Positions 1 to 9,660 of a stretch of DNA of 64,000 nt are shown one piece after another. The notes below the pieces were generated by a model, which was given only the letters and a program-made list of their open reading frames with translations, made no database searches and was not told where the DNA came from. The first letter of the stretch is position 1, and every line of letters starts with the position of its first letter. The translations under genes and the position numbers were made by a program. This DNA is from Rhodopirellula baltica (GTDB taxonomy: Bacteria > Planctomycetota > Planctomycetia > Pirellulales > Pirellulaceae): NCBI GenBank assembly GCA_002901265.1, contig PPHI01000017.1:1-64000 (forward strand), in the 5' to 3' direction.

Positions 1-613
1 GGAGTCTAGCCTTTAGGCGATTCTCGGTTCCCCGAGGCTCTGAGACCACTGAGAGACATCGCGAGCGACAACTACACGTTTCACAAAACCACACGGACCC
101 CCGTCTCCTTCGAGGTCTTTGCCAGATCGACGCCGCGTGCCTAATCCAAGCGGAGAACCGGGACGGAACCGACGCTAGCGCGTAACGGCGAACCGGATGC
201 GCGCTGGAGTCTAGCCTTCAGGCGATTCTCGGTTCCCCGAGGCTCTGAGACCACTGAGAGACATCGCGAGCGACAACTACACATTTCACAAAACCAAACG
301 GACCCCCGTCTCCTTCGAGGCCTTAGCGAGATCGACGCCGTTTGCCTAATCCAAGCGGAGAACCGGGACGGAACCGACGCTAGCGCGTATTGGCTGATGG
401 GGTGTTCGCTGGAGTCTAGCCTTTAGGCGATTTTCGGTCTCCTAGGATCAGCGTCTTTTGCCGAAGCTGAGCAGGGAGAACCGGGGCGAAACCGACGCTA
501 GCGCGTATCGGCTGATGGGGGCTCGCTGGAGTCTAGCCTTTAGGCGATTTCCGGTCTCGCGTAAGCAGTGATGGATCGCAACCGACGCTAGCGCGTTTCG
601 GCTAATTGGCGTG
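1..613. repeat. Tandem intergenic repeat array (two 205-bp units plus two short units)
   Basis: Two nearly identical 205-base units run from 1-205 and 206-410, followed by shortened units at 411-527 and 528 to about 613. Every unit opens with GGAGTCTAGCCTTTAGGCGA and closes with ACCGACGCTAGCGCGT. The short units keep both ends and lose the middle. Both ends contain small palindromes (GCCTTTAGGC, CGCTAGCG). The first base of the window is the first base of a unit, so the array probably continues to the left. No protein-like reading frame is seen in it. Its role is unknown; the array stops just before the 3' end of trpF. Confidence 0.85.
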
Positions 614-626
614 GGCCAAAGGCACA

Positions 627-1289
627 CTAACCGACTAATCCGCTGTTGCTTGCAAAATTTTGGATTCGCTGCGCGTTCTTGACGCCCTTGGGACATTCGA
701 CTCCGCTGGCGGTGTCGATCGATTGGGCACCGGTGGCGATGACGGCTTCGGCGATGTTCTCCGGTTTCAACCCGCCGGCCAACGTCCACGTCCAATCCGG
801 ATGCGTGGCCGCCCAGGTCTTCACAGACTCCCAATGCAATGTCTTTCCGCTGCCGCCGTGGGCCGCACCGGCATCTGCGTCCAGCAATAGATGCGCGCCC
901 GCTTGAATCCATGGCGCCGCAATCGCATCGATCTCCTCTGGACTCAATTCGACGCGAGGCAACTTGATCGCGCGAATAACCTTCCACCCGCCTGCGATCA
1001 ACTCGGTCGCTTGACCCACCGGTTCGTCACCGTGCAGCTGGATCACATCCAACCCGACCGTCTGGGCGATTCGCTTCAGTGTCTCCGTCGACTCATTCAC
1101 AAACACGCCGACTCTGAGCAGCGAGCGAGCTTGGGCTGCGCCGGACAGATCTTTTGTAGACGTGGCTTCTGGATCGACGTAGCGAACGCTAGGGGGAAAG
1201 AAATTCAGACCGATCGCGTCGGCACCAGACTGCCCGACCGCTTCGATGTCCGACTTGAGCCGAACGCCACAGATTTTAATGCGAAACAT
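627..1289 (-). CDS. trpF: Phosphoribosylanthranilate isomerase
   Basis: TrpF catalyses the Amadori rearrangement of phosphoribosylanthranilate in tryptophan synthesis, in the cytoplasm. The 220-residue length is normal for the family. The N-terminus carries the signature KICGVR with the catalytic Cys, followed by GADAIGLNFFPPSVRYV. Near the C-terminus lie LAGGLKPENI and SIDTASGVE, the phosphate-binding loops of the TIM barrel. The ATG start follows a good purine-rich site (GGGGGAAGAAG). It is divergent from the gene at 1417, and no other trp gene is adjacent; trpD lies at 35559. That scattering is usual in planctomycetes. Confidence 0.95.
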   Translation of the reverse strand: MFRIKICGVRLKSDIEAVGQSGADAIGLNFFPPSVRYVDPEATSTKDLSGAAQARSLLRVGVFVNESTETLKRIAQTVGLDVIQLHGDEPVGQATELIAGGWKVIRAIKLPRVELSPEEIDAIAAPWIQAGAHLLLDADAGAAHGGSGKTLHWESVKTWAATHPDWTWTLAGGLKPENIAEAVIATGAQSIDTASGVECPKGVKNAQRIQNFASNSGLVG

Positions 1290-1416
1290 CTTCTTCCCCC
1301 GACAGACCTCCTAATCGTTAACTCACCACCGATTCCGCTCATCCCTCTCGGTCAACCCTGTCGATAAAACCGACAGCATTCCGTTCGGATTTTTTGGAAC
1401 CCAGTGAGGCTTCTCG

Positions 1417-2445
1417 ATGAAGGATCGTCCACAACTCCTCGATCAACTGCTCGTCTTTTCTGCAACGTTTGTCGTCGTGCTCGGATTGTGGCCCGCACAA
1501 GCCAAACGCCAAGTGCTGCATTGTCAAACCGGCGTCGATGCCGAATCCAATACGCAGCAATGGACAACGTACAGCATCCCTGTCGATCATCCCAGTCTGG
1601 CAAAGTTGAAAGAGAGCGTGGAGCGTTGGCAGACCCCCGAGAATGATCCCGTCTACGTCACCGCCAAATGGCGAAAGCAGGTCGCCGAGTTCTATGAAAA
1701 GTCCTCGCCCTGCAAATCCGATTCTCTGAATGCCGAAGATTGCGTCGGCACCAATGTCGAAGACGATGCCGAACAACACACTCCAAAGTCACGCCGTCGA
1801 TCGCACAGTGGTCCCACGACCGCATCGATCTCCGACAGCGTCATCACAGCCTCTTATGAAATCCCAGTCGACGAAGACGCTGTACCAAGCTGCAGCGACC
1901 TGGTGATCACCGAATCGAACAAAGCCAAATTGCAAGCAAAGGAATCGGCAGGTGCGATTCGCCAAGTCGATTACCAGGTGACCTTGAACGAAGTTCCCCA
2001 AGCGGACTTGGCACCGAAGCATCAACCGGCGACTGAAACAAAGTCACTCGCCAAAACCAACTCGGTCGCCCAGGCGGACGCCGAACTCTCGATGGTTGCC
2101 GACGCGTCTTCCGCATCGGCCGACGAGACTTCGGCTGATGTGCGTTACTGGCAGCAAGTCAAAGAATCTGCGGCCGCTTCGATTGAACAGATCGAAACGC
2201 GTGCGGCGAATCCGCCAGTGATCATTGGCGAAGTCACCAAGGCTGGCCCATCACAATTTGCTTTCAATTTGGCCGTGCTGCTGGCGATTGCCGCGGTGTG
2301 TGGCTACATGCATTGGTTCAAGCTGACTCCGATGCAAGCCGGCGTCGAGTACCGCGACCAACCGATCGGCGTTTTGGCTCGACTCGGAACGTTCGGCGGA
2401 ATTGTCACGTTGGCATTTATATCAGCCGTCGTGGTTTGGTATTAA
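1417..2445 (+). CDS. Hypothetical membrane-anchored protein
   Basis: A 342-residue protein that I do not recognise. A hydrophobic stretch at about residues 10-26 could be a signal anchor. A long hydrophilic, acidic, probably disordered middle follows (about 30-270). The C-terminus has two membrane segments, near FNLAVLLAIAAVCGYM and GTFGGIVTLAFISAVVVWY, the latter ending the protein. The opposite strand carries a shorter open frame over its start, but the predicted membrane topology and codon pattern favour this strand. It lies 118 bases upstream of the ExeA-like ATPase in the same direction, so the two may be co-transcribed and act together at the inner membrane. Confidence 0.6.
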   Translation: MKDRPQLLDQLLVFSATFVVVLGLWPAQAKRQVLHCQTGVDAESNTQQWTTYSIPVDHPSLAKLKESVERWQTPENDPVYVTAKWRKQVAEFYEKSSPCKSDSLNAEDCVGTNVEDDAEQHTPKSRRRSHSGPTTASISDSVITASYEIPVDEDAVPSCSDLVITESNKAKLQAKESAGAIRQVDYQVTLNEVPQADLAPKHQPATETKSLAKTNSVAQADAELSMVADASSASADETSADVRYWQQVKESAAASIEQIETRAANPPVIIGEVTKAGPSQFAFNLAVLLAIAAVCGYMHWFKLTPMQAGVEYRDQPIGVLARLGTFGGIVTLAFISAVVVWY

Positions 2446-2563
2446 CCAGTACTCAAGAAGATCCGTCTCAGATCGGCCAGGGTATTCGCCGACTATTCGG
2501 ATTAAATCAAGTTGCGATTGTAATCGATCTGAGACACCCAAAACCTTCCAAAAAAGTTTAGCC

Positions 2564-4102
2564 ATGAACAATGCTGAGCACGATTTTGTCGTCCCACCAT
2601 TCCCGAGTTTTCCGAGTGTCGGACGATACGTCGATTTGGGCCCGGTATCAGAAGCGATCGTTCGAGTCGCTCGCAGCGTGTTGGCACGCGAAGCGATCTC
2701 CTTGATCATCGGACCTCCCGGGACTGGCAAGTCATTGGCTTGTGCCGTGCTGGCGCGACAATTGGAATCGACGCATGATGTCGTGCAGTTGGGCGAAACC
2801 GGCTTAGGCGATTCGTCGGCGCTTTACCGCATGCTGTTGTATCGATTGGGTGTCGCAATCGGCGACAACCGCGGTGCGGATCTGGAACTGATGCTGCACG
2901 AACACCTCAGCAATCGCAAGCGACACGTCGCGTTGATTATTGACGAAGCGGCGACGCTCTCCAGCGAAGTCCTCGAAGACATCCGACGTGTCACCAACAT
3001 CATGCGTGCTGGCCAACCGGTCGTCAGCGCGATCGTTGTTGGCGGTCCAAAGCTGGACGAGACGCTGGCCCTCCCATCAATGGATTCATTCGTCCAACGT
3101 GTGTCCGCACGTTGCTACCTGCACGCGTTGACCAGTGAAGAAACCGGTCGCTACATCATGGGCGCAATCGAAGCTTGTGAAGCATCGCCGGAAGACACGA
3201 TTTCCAGCACCGCGATTTCGGCGATCTACCATGCCAGTGGTGGAGTTCCTCGATTGGTTAACCAGTTGATGACCGAGGCGATCGATTGCGCAGCCGAACT
3301 GGACAGCTCAGTCATCGACGAAGTCATGGTCAACCGCGCCTGGGCTCGCTTGCAACAATTGCCAAGCCCGATGATCGACGAACCACAAATGGGCTCAACG
3401 GTCGAATTCGAATCGTCGGCGATCGAGTTCGGCGAACTGTCTGAGCTTTCGGCGCCGCGTGCGGACAAACCGTCAGCGGTTGCCGAAGTCGGCTTCGCGA
3501 GCGAACCCGACATGATCGAGTCGCAAATGATTGACGAACCCGTGGCCGTTGAACCTGCCGCACCGGCCCCAAAACCGCTTGACCCAGTCGCACTGTTCGG
3601 CAGCTTCGATGAAGAAGAAGCGTTGGACTTGGGAGTGGGCACCTCCAGCCATCCCGCATCGCCAGCATCGGACGTGGACTTGGAATCGATGCTGCACTGC
3701 GAAATCATCGGCCTCAGCCAATTCGCGGCCAGCAATACCGCCGAACGCGAATCAGCAGCAGCTGATGTAGGGCGGAATGAGACTTTCGAAACGACGCAGT
3801 TCGATCCCGAGATGCAGCCTGAACTGTCGCTGCCGGAAATCGAAGTCGCAGAATCAGACTTGGCGTCTGAGTCGGTTGAAACTTCCGCGAAAGGTCCAAG
3901 CGTTGTTTGGTACGACGAACCGGAAGCAGACACCGACCCAATGAACGACGATAGCGATCTGCTTTGGATCACCGAAGACGTCGACTTGGAGCGTCGAGAG
4001 CCGATGATCAATCGCCGTGTCGACAATGGCGATGGCGGCGAACCACCACGCTTGAACATCGACTACCGCGAAATGCTGGAAAAGATGCGTCGCCACGGGT
4101 AG
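2564..4102 (+). CDS. ExeA/GspA-like AAA ATPase
   Basis: A 512-residue AAA+ ATPase of the ExeA (GspA) type, a family whose members help assemble secretin pores and remodel peptidoglycan. Walker A is GPPGTGKS at residues 50-57, and Walker B is ALIIDEAA near residue 122. The ATPase module covers about residues 15-260 and includes the C-terminal helical lid (GGVPRLVNQLMTEA). From about 265 onward the protein is acidic, low-complexity and probably disordered. The open frame extends upstream to 2402, but the ATG at 2564 is preferred because the family normally begins just before the P-loop region and the upstream 54 residues overlap the previous gene. A strong terminator follows at 4144-4184. No peptidoglycan-binding domain was recognised. 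Confidence 0.8.
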   Translation: MNNAEHDFVVPPFPSFPSVGRYVDLGPVSEAIVRVARSVLAREAISLIIGPPGTGKSLACAVLARQLESTHDVVQLGETGLGDSSALYRMLLYRLGVAIGDNRGADLELMLHEHLSNRKRHVALIIDEAATLSSEVLEDIRRVTNIMRAGQPVVSAIVVGGPKLDETLALPSMDSFVQRVSARCYLHALTSEETGRYIMGAIEACEASPEDTISSTAISAIYHASGGVPRLVNQLMTEAIDCAAELDSSVIDEVMVNRAWARLQQLPSPMIDEPQMGSTVEFESSAIEFGELSELSAPRADKPSAVAEVGFASEPDMIESQMIDEPVAVEPAAPAPKPLDPVALFGSFDEEEALDLGVGTSSHPASPASDVDLESMLHCEIIGLSQFAASNTAERESAAADVGRNETFETTQFDPEMQPELSLPEIEVAESDLASESVETSAKGPSVVWYDEPEADTDPMNDDSDLLWITEDVDLERREPMINRRVDNGDGGEPPRLNIDYREMLEKMRRHG

Positions 4103-4143
4103 TTCAAACACGGTCGCGAGAACGACCACCAAATGATCCACGA

Positions 4144-4184
4144 CGAAAGGCTCCGCGAGGGTGACACTCTTGCGGAGCCTTTCG
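4144..4184 (+). terminator. Strong hairpin terminator after the AAA ATPase gene
   Basis: A perfect 13-base inverted repeat, CGAAAGGCTCCGC at 4144-4156 and its complement at 4172-4184, around a 15-base loop, is followed by a T-containing stretch. It lies 41 bases after the ATPase stop codon. It also contains, in its loop, the GTG at 4161 that opens the longest frame of the next gene, which argues against that start. Confidence 0.8.
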
Positions 4185-4415
4185 CTTTACTACGACAGCA
4201 CTAAGTCATCCGCGAGGGCGTCGACAACACCCTTCCAGGCGGTATGGCTGAAAGTTTTCTCCATCCGAAATAGATTCACTCACTGGGATTTCCCGGCGAT
4301 TTCTCACTTGTGGTTGGAGAATGTTGGGATCGGGCTAAACTTTCTTGAAGAGAACAAGAAGGTCCACGCGAGCCCACACCGATGGCTGGCCCGGAGTACT
4401 GAAATAGGCTTTGTT

Positions 4416-5195
4416 TTGACAACTTCGATTAGCACTTCAACAAGCCCGATTGATGTCGGCCAAAATCAACCATTGGTGAAAACCGACACGCTGGTGGCGA
4501 TCTGCACTTATCAAGAAGCAGGCCTAGTCGAATCGATGTTGGTTGAGCTTCGACGTGCATTTCCGGATGCGGTGCTGTTGGTTGTCGATGACAATTCACC
4601 GGACGGAACCGCCGGTATTGTCGAGCAGGTACAAAAACGCGATCCGAAAGTAAGGCTTCTCGTTCGTAAAGATCGACGGGGCCTAGGCAGTGCAATCGTG
4701 GACGCCATGCGAATCGCCTGCGACGGCGGCTACGAATTTTTTCTGAACCTTGATGCTGACCTGAGCCATTCGCCGGCCGAGATGCCCAAGTTGCTTCAGC
4801 GTGCAAAGCAGGACGACGAACTAGCCGTTGTCATCGGGTCTCGCTATGTCCAAGGCGGTCGCATCGTCGGCTGGCCCCTGAAACGCCGGGTGATGAGCAA
4901 ACTGGTGAACCGCTTCGCGACCGGAGTCCTGCGGTTGCCAGTCCATGACTGTAGCGGTTCGATGCGTTGTTATCGCACCACAGCCTTGCGTGACATTCAA
5001 CTCGATTCGCTGAAATGCGTTGGCTATGCGGTACTGGAAGAAGTCTTGGTAAGACTGCACCGTCGCGGATATCGATTTGACGAGGTACCGATTACGTTCA
5101 CCGAACGACAAATCGGTGAGAGCAAACTCTCGCTCCCGGAAGCCTTCCGTTCAATCGGCTACATGTTTCGCTTAGCGCTCGAATCAAAAGATTAA
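4416..5195 (+). CDS. Polyprenol-phosphate mannosyltransferase-like glycosyltransferase (GT2)
   Basis: A family 2 glycosyltransferase resembling dolichol/polyprenol-phosphate mannose synthases (DPM1/Ppm1), which transfer a sugar from a nucleotide to a lipid carrier on the inner face of the membrane. Visible motifs are VAICTYQEAG at the start of the fold, VVDDNSPDGT (nucleotide binding), LDADLSHSP (metal-binding DxD region), GSRYVQGG, and the C-terminal FTERQIGESKLS. The frame is open from 4161, but that GTG lies in the loop of a terminator. The only initiator-like codon near the domain is TTG at 4416, giving 259 residues, the usual size. No C-terminal membrane segment is present. The exact start is uncertain. 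Confidence 0.85.
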   Translation: MTTSISTSTSPIDVGQNQPLVKTDTLVAICTYQEAGLVESMLVELRRAFPDAVLLVVDDNSPDGTAGIVEQVQKRDPKVRLLVRKDRRGLGSAIVDAMRIACDGGYEFFLNLDADLSHSPAEMPKLLQRAKQDDELAVVIGSRYVQGGRIVGWPLKRRVMSKLVNRFATGVLRLPVHDCSGSMRCYRTTALRDIQLDSLKCVGYAVLEEVLVRLHRRGYRFDEVPITFTERQIGESKLSLPEAFRSIGYMFRLALESKD

Positions 5196-5359
5196 CTAGG
5201 CTCGAAAAGCAAACGAGCTATCGCACACGCCCTCCACTTGCAATTCCGATGCACATGCACACCCAGTGCACCTGCAACTCCATTGCAAACAGGCAAGATC
5301 TGAAGGCCGGTTGATCTTCAGATGTGTCCTGTCCCTCTGTCGCCTTCTGCTCTGCAAAA

Positions 5360-5385
5360 GCGACGGTAGAGAACTCTACCGTCGC
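5360..5385. terminator. Perfect inverted repeat between convergent genes
   Basis: GCGACGGTAGAG at 5360-5371 and its exact complement at 5374-5385 form a compact 12-base hairpin. It lies between the 3' ends of the glycosyltransferase and the DUF1559 gene on the other strand. A bidirectional terminator is the simplest reading, though there is no long T-run on either side. Confidence 0.5.
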
Positions 5386-5451
5386 CGAGCGAAAGGCGGC
5401 ACTTGAAATTCAATAGGATGAAAGACCCTACTGCATCACACGTGCCCGCTA

Positions 5452-7071
5452 CTAGCGGCTTACGGTTTCGCCGCCCGCACGCGTAAGCATTGCCCTCAGC
5501 ATCTCGGCTGAGAGCGAAGGGTCAATTTGGATTACAGCTCCGTCGCCAAACAGACCCCAGCTGCCCCGATCGGGCGAGCGGATAGGAAGACTGCTCTTCA
5601 GGTCTGGCGAATCAAACGTCAGGTCGGATGGTTTGGTCCAAGGCACCGACTCGTTTTGATTTGCTTCGACCACCATCAACGTGTTGCTCAGGCCATCGAG
5701 GACATCGCGGAATCGAAGTTCCTTTCCCGTTTCGGCCATCATCCCCTCGCCAGCCGGAGCCAGGAAAACCGTTTCTCCGGGAGCCAACCCCATTCGAGCG
5801 TTGGCGAACACGGCAGGCATCTGTTCAAGCAATCGTTGATTGTGGGGGCTGTCCCAACGCTCATCCAAACGAAACTGCTGGTAGAGTTCCATTTCTTCAA
5901 GGAACGGCAAGATCGCAACACGCCAGCTGAGTAGCGGTTCGCCAGAGGCATCATTGATCGTATTGAAAGGAAGCTTGCGGTAGGCGGAGTGATAGTTGTG
6001 AATCGCCAAACCGATTTGTTTCATTTCGTTCGACACCGTCATTCGCCGGGCAGCGTCACGGGCAGCTTGCACCGCAGGAAGCAATAGGCCGGCGGCAAAA
6101 CCGATGCTCGTGATTGTTCCCTCGTCTTTGATTTGGACAATCTTACCGTCGACCTGTGGCTTCAACCGCTCGCTGAAATAGTCTCCGATACGACGCAGGT
6201 ATTGAACGGTCGACAGTTGGACCGGATCATCACCACGCACCTGCGCCCCAACGCTACTGACGAGCATATCACGAGTCGTGTCGATGCACTGGGTCAACGT
6301 TGTGGCGATTGATTGTGCCGCCGCTTCGTCGCGACCAACGAACGTGATTCCCACTTCCATCATTGGAAAGCTGTAGTTGACGTTGACTAACAACGCATCG
6401 GTCTGCTCTGGCAAGTCAGCAACGCTTTGCAGGTTTGGCGGCAGCATTTGAACCTGCTGACGCAACATCGGTGTGACGATCGGGCGAATCGGCTCCAGCA
6501 CGGTGATCAACATCAAGCCTGGTCGCTTGCTGACCCGTCCGGCAAGCTTTGCCAGCGTCCCCTCTGAACCGCTCTTCGATTTCATCATTGCCGAAACGTA
6601 TCCGGCAGTCCCGATCAACAACGTCTTGCTGTCAGGCTGGTGGCACTGGAATGTCACTCGGTTGTTTTGGGTCTGATACATTTCCAGCCCATCGACGGTC
6701 ACCGAATCGAATGGGACTTGAAAATGACTGACCACATCTGCGAGTGAAAAGTCCTTGTTCGTTTCGACGACGACACCGCCGACTGGCCCCGCTGGCGAAG
6801 GCATCGCGGCGATCACCTTTACCGATTCGATCGTGATCGGATCGATGCCGACCTGCTTCACGATCGCGGCCTGGAAGACTTCGACCGGCAGAAGCTCCAT
6901 CTGCTCGCCTTGCAAAATCTCGCTTGGCGAACCGAAAGCGGCAACCAGTGCATCCGGCGGGATATAGCTGGTCGAAAGTTTTGAACTGTCTTGAGCAATA
7001 CAGGGCATCGAAAGCGATGCGAGCGTCAGAACGCCCGCAAACACTTGCGTCAGAAACTTAGACTGAATCAT
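5452..7071 (-). CDS. DUF1559 domain exported protein (copy A)
   Basis: A 539-residue exported protein with a C-terminal DUF1559-type domain, a family greatly expanded in planctomycetes and of unknown function. The ATG at 7071 opens a clear signal peptide (about 25 residues ending SMPCIAQ) and follows a GGAG site eight bases away; the frame open upstream to 7125 lacks this logic. The domain shows the usual SNEMKQIGLAIHNYH, LPF, LSWRVAILPFLEE, DGLSNTLMVVEA and LFGDGAV motifs. The N-terminal prepilin helix of many family members is absent. It is a tandem paralogue of the gene at 7148-8766, alignable from SSKLSTSYIPPDALV to the C-terminus. Confidence 0.85.
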   Translation of the reverse strand: MIQSKFLTQVFAGVLTLASLSMPCIAQDSSKLSTSYIPPDALVAAFGSPSEILQGEQMELLPVEVFQAAIVKQVGIDPITIESVKVIAAMPSPAGPVGGVVVETNKDFSLADVVSHFQVPFDSVTVDGLEMYQTQNNRVTFQCHQPDSKTLLIGTAGYVSAMMKSKSGSEGTLAKLAGRVSKRPGLMLITVLEPIRPIVTPMLRQQVQMLPPNLQSVADLPEQTDALLVNVNYSFPMMEVGITFVGRDEAAAQSIATTLTQCIDTTRDMLVSSVGAQVRGDDPVQLSTVQYLRRIGDYFSERLKPQVDGKIVQIKDEGTITSIGFAAGLLLPAVQAARDAARRMTVSNEMKQIGLAIHNYHSAYRKLPFNTINDASGEPLLSWRVAILPFLEEMELYQQFRLDERWDSPHNQRLLEQMPAVFANARMGLAPGETVFLAPAGEGMMAETGKELRFRDVLDGLSNTLMVVEANQNESVPWTKPSDLTFDSPDLKSSLPIRSPDRGSWGLFGDGAVIQIDPSLSAEMLRAMLTRAGGETVSR

Positions 7072-7147
7072 GAAGAGCTCCGCAGCGACGTGGTGTAATA
7101 GCGTTATGGTACACAATGAAAGCATGCCGCTGTTGCGGCGGATGCCA

Positions 7148-8766
7148 CTAATAATTCAGAGCCTCGCGGCCATCGCGAGTCATCAAACCTTTGAGATCTT
7201 CGGCCGAGATCGTTTGAGGAAGGCTACGGACACTGCCGTCTCCGAATAGCACCTGAAACCCACGCTCTCCGGGACCGATCGAAAGCATTGACCGGAGATC
7301 TGTGCCTTCTGTCGGAAGGTCTGCCGGCTTGGTCCAGGGGACCGCGGCCTCATCACTCGCTTCGACGACCATGATCGTGTTCGACGTTCCATCGGTGATG
7401 TCATAGAACGAAGTTGTCCGGCCGGGTTCGGAGATCATGCCAGTCCCCGCTGGCGCCAAGAACGCCGTTTCGCCACGCTTCAGCGTGCGCCGCGGACTTG
7501 CAAAGACCTCGGGCATCTGATCGACCAACGCTCGGTTGTGGGCGCTGTCCCAAGGCTCGTCCAAGTGGAATTGTTGATACAGGCCCATTTGATCGATGTA
7601 GGGCAAAATCGCCACACGCCAACTGAGCAGCGGAGTGCCATCGTCGCTCGCGATCGCATTAAAAGGCAACTTGTTCTGAGTCGCATAATAGTTGTGGATC
7701 GCTAGGCCAATCTGTTTCATTTGGCTTGCCACGCCGAGGTTTCGGGCCGCGGACCGAGCCCCCTCCATCGCCGGCAAGAGGATGCCAAGCAGCGTCCCTG
7801 TACCAAGCAACGCGCCGTCGTCTTTGATTTGTACAAACTTGCCGCTGACTTGCGGACGCAAGCGTTCGGCAATCAAGTCGCTGACACGCTTCGTGTAGTT
7901 CAACATTTCCAATTGAACCTGGTCATCACTTTGTGTCTTGTCCGCGACGTTGTTGATCGCCATTTCGCGTCCAAAGTCGATGCATTGATTCAGTGTCTCC
8001 GCGATCGCTTTTGCAGACGCCTCGTCACGTCCGAGTAGCGTGACCGCGAATTGCGACTGCGGATAGATGTAGTTGACGTTGACCAAGATCGCATCCGATT
8101 GATCGGCCAGATCGCCAACACTTCGAAGTTTTGGTGGCAACATCATTACTTGTTGCTTGAGCATCGGCGACACGATGTTTCGAATCGGCTCGATCACGGC
8201 GATCACCATCAAACCCGGACGCTGATTGATCCGCGAAGTCAGTTCCGCCAAGTTGCCGGATGATCCGCTTTTGGCATTGATCATTGCAGGCAAGTAACCA
8301 CCGACTCCCGCCAAGACGGTTTTACTGTTGGGCTGGTAAAAATGAATGGTCGGCCGCTCGCCTGGGGCATGAAACATGTCCAAGCCGTCGACGGTCACCG
8401 GTTCGAACGTCCCGGGAATCCGCTGCAGTACAGCGGCGAGGTCAAAGTCTTCGGAGACTCAATCACCGCGCCTCCCATTGGACCGGCGGGCGAAGGCATT
8501 CCGGCTACCGTTTTCACTGACTCGATAGTCAGCGGATCGAATCCGAGCTGGTGATTGCCAAACGCTTGCAAGACTTCTAAAGGCAACAACTCCATCTGCT
8601 CATCGAGCAAGATCTCACGCGGTCTGGCGAACGCCGCAACGATCGCATCCGATGGGATGTAGCTCGACGACAGTTTCCCGTTGCTTTGGGCAAATCCTGG
8701 CGTCGAAAAGGAAGCCAATACCGCAAAGCAAGTCATGGCACGGACGGCCAGTCGATTTCGAAACAT
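7148..8766 (-). pseudogene. DUF1559 domain exported protein (copy B), frame broken once
   Basis: Paralogue of the adjacent copy A with the same signal peptide, SYIPSDAIVAAF region and C-terminal DUF1559 motifs (SQMKQIGLAIHNYY, LLSWRVAILPYIDQ, DGTSNTIMVVEA, LFGDGSV). The N-terminal part (start at 8766, or 8769, after GGAG) reads to ESPK and then leaves frame near 8449; the rest continues in the next frame from about DFDLAAVLQRIPGTFEPVTVDGLDM. Adding one base after the AAG codon restores alignment with copy A and a length of about 540 residues, equal to copy A. I label it pseudogene only because the frame is broken; a base-calling error is at least as likely. Confidence 0.8.
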
Positions 8767-8853
8767 CATTCGCTCCGTAGCAGCGTGGTGGGTTTGATCA
8801 CAGTACACTCTCGTTGATTCCTGTTGTGAAGTCCCGGAGAAAGAATTCTGTAG

Positions 8854-9477
8854 TCACTTTCGCACATTCTTGTCGAACCATTCCTGCATGGAATTGGCAC
8901 GCAAATCACTAGGCCCATTTGGCGAAACGTTCTCAGAGATCTTTTTCTGAGCGTTGCGAATCGCGCGGGTAACTATCGGGCTCTCAATTCGCTCATCCGG
9001 CTGCATCCCCAGCATTTCGAGCATTTTAGAAATCCGCTCCCCACCGAACTGTTGCATCAGCGGTTCTTCCAGCGAAAGGTGATACGTCACACGACAGCGA
9101 CAGGGCAGGACAGCCGCAAAGTCTTTGAGCACCTTGTCGTCAACACGCGTCAGCGGGTGTCGCTCCGCAACGACAAGCTGGATCATGTCGTTCGGCCCCA
9201 CATCAAGCTGGGCCGCGATGTCGGCGGAAAGCTCCTTCGCCAAAACCGCCATCAATGGCGTTTCCGACTCGCAGGATTCGCAGATCGCTTGGAGCCAATC
9301 GAGCGAGTCTGGGAAATGGGCGATCGTCAATATCGCGACCGCGTCCGACCGATCAGCCCGCTCGATCTCTTGACTGATACCATTGTGTTTCGCTTGGTCG
9401 GTTTGCCAAACCGAGTCGACTTCGATCGTTACATTTTTGGGCGTGGTCCGCCCAAACAATTTTTTTAGCAGGGACAT
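8854..9477 (-). CDS. Hypothetical soluble protein
   Basis: A 207-residue protein that I do not recognise. It has no signal peptide or membrane segment and begins with the basic stretch MSLLKKLFGRTTPKN. A mixed alpha/beta pattern follows, with the notable run VLPCRCRVTYHLSLEEPLM and a C-terminal charged helix. The ATG at 9477 is preferred over TTG at 9495, although neither has a good ribosome-binding site. It lies upstream of, and in the same direction as, the DUF1559 pair but is unlikely to share their extracytoplasmic location. It is divergent from the lyase gene at 9661. Confidence 0.5.
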   Translation of the reverse strand: MSLLKKLFGRTTPKNVTIEVDSVWQTDQAKHNGISQEIERADRSDAVAILTIAHFPDSLDWLQAICESCESETPLMAVLAKELSADIAAQLDVGPNDMIQLVVAERHPLTRVDDKVLKDFAAVLPCRCRVTYHLSLEEPLMQQFGGERISKMLEMLGMQPDERIESPIVTRAIRNAQKKISENVSPNGPSDLRANSMQEWFDKNVRK

Positions 9478-9660
9478 CCGATCGATCGGCCTCAATCAAT
9501 GCGTCTTTGTGGTGATGGGCTACGGGATCTCATTGTTCCCCACAGCAACGGTCGACGAGCCAAGCCACGCCAATCCCGAGCGCCCATTGCGTTAAACTGA
9601 GTGGCAAGGGCCCACACCGGACTGGACTGAATCGTTCCAACTTGATTGTCGAATCTGCTC

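Noticed and set aside
1-613. CRISPR-like array
   Set aside because: Units are 205 bases and repeat without variable spacers, and no cas genes are near.
3226-4059. 277-residue Ser-rich minus-strand frame
   Set aside because: It is antisense to the acidic tail of the AAA ATPase; Ser richness comes from reversed Asp/Glu codons.
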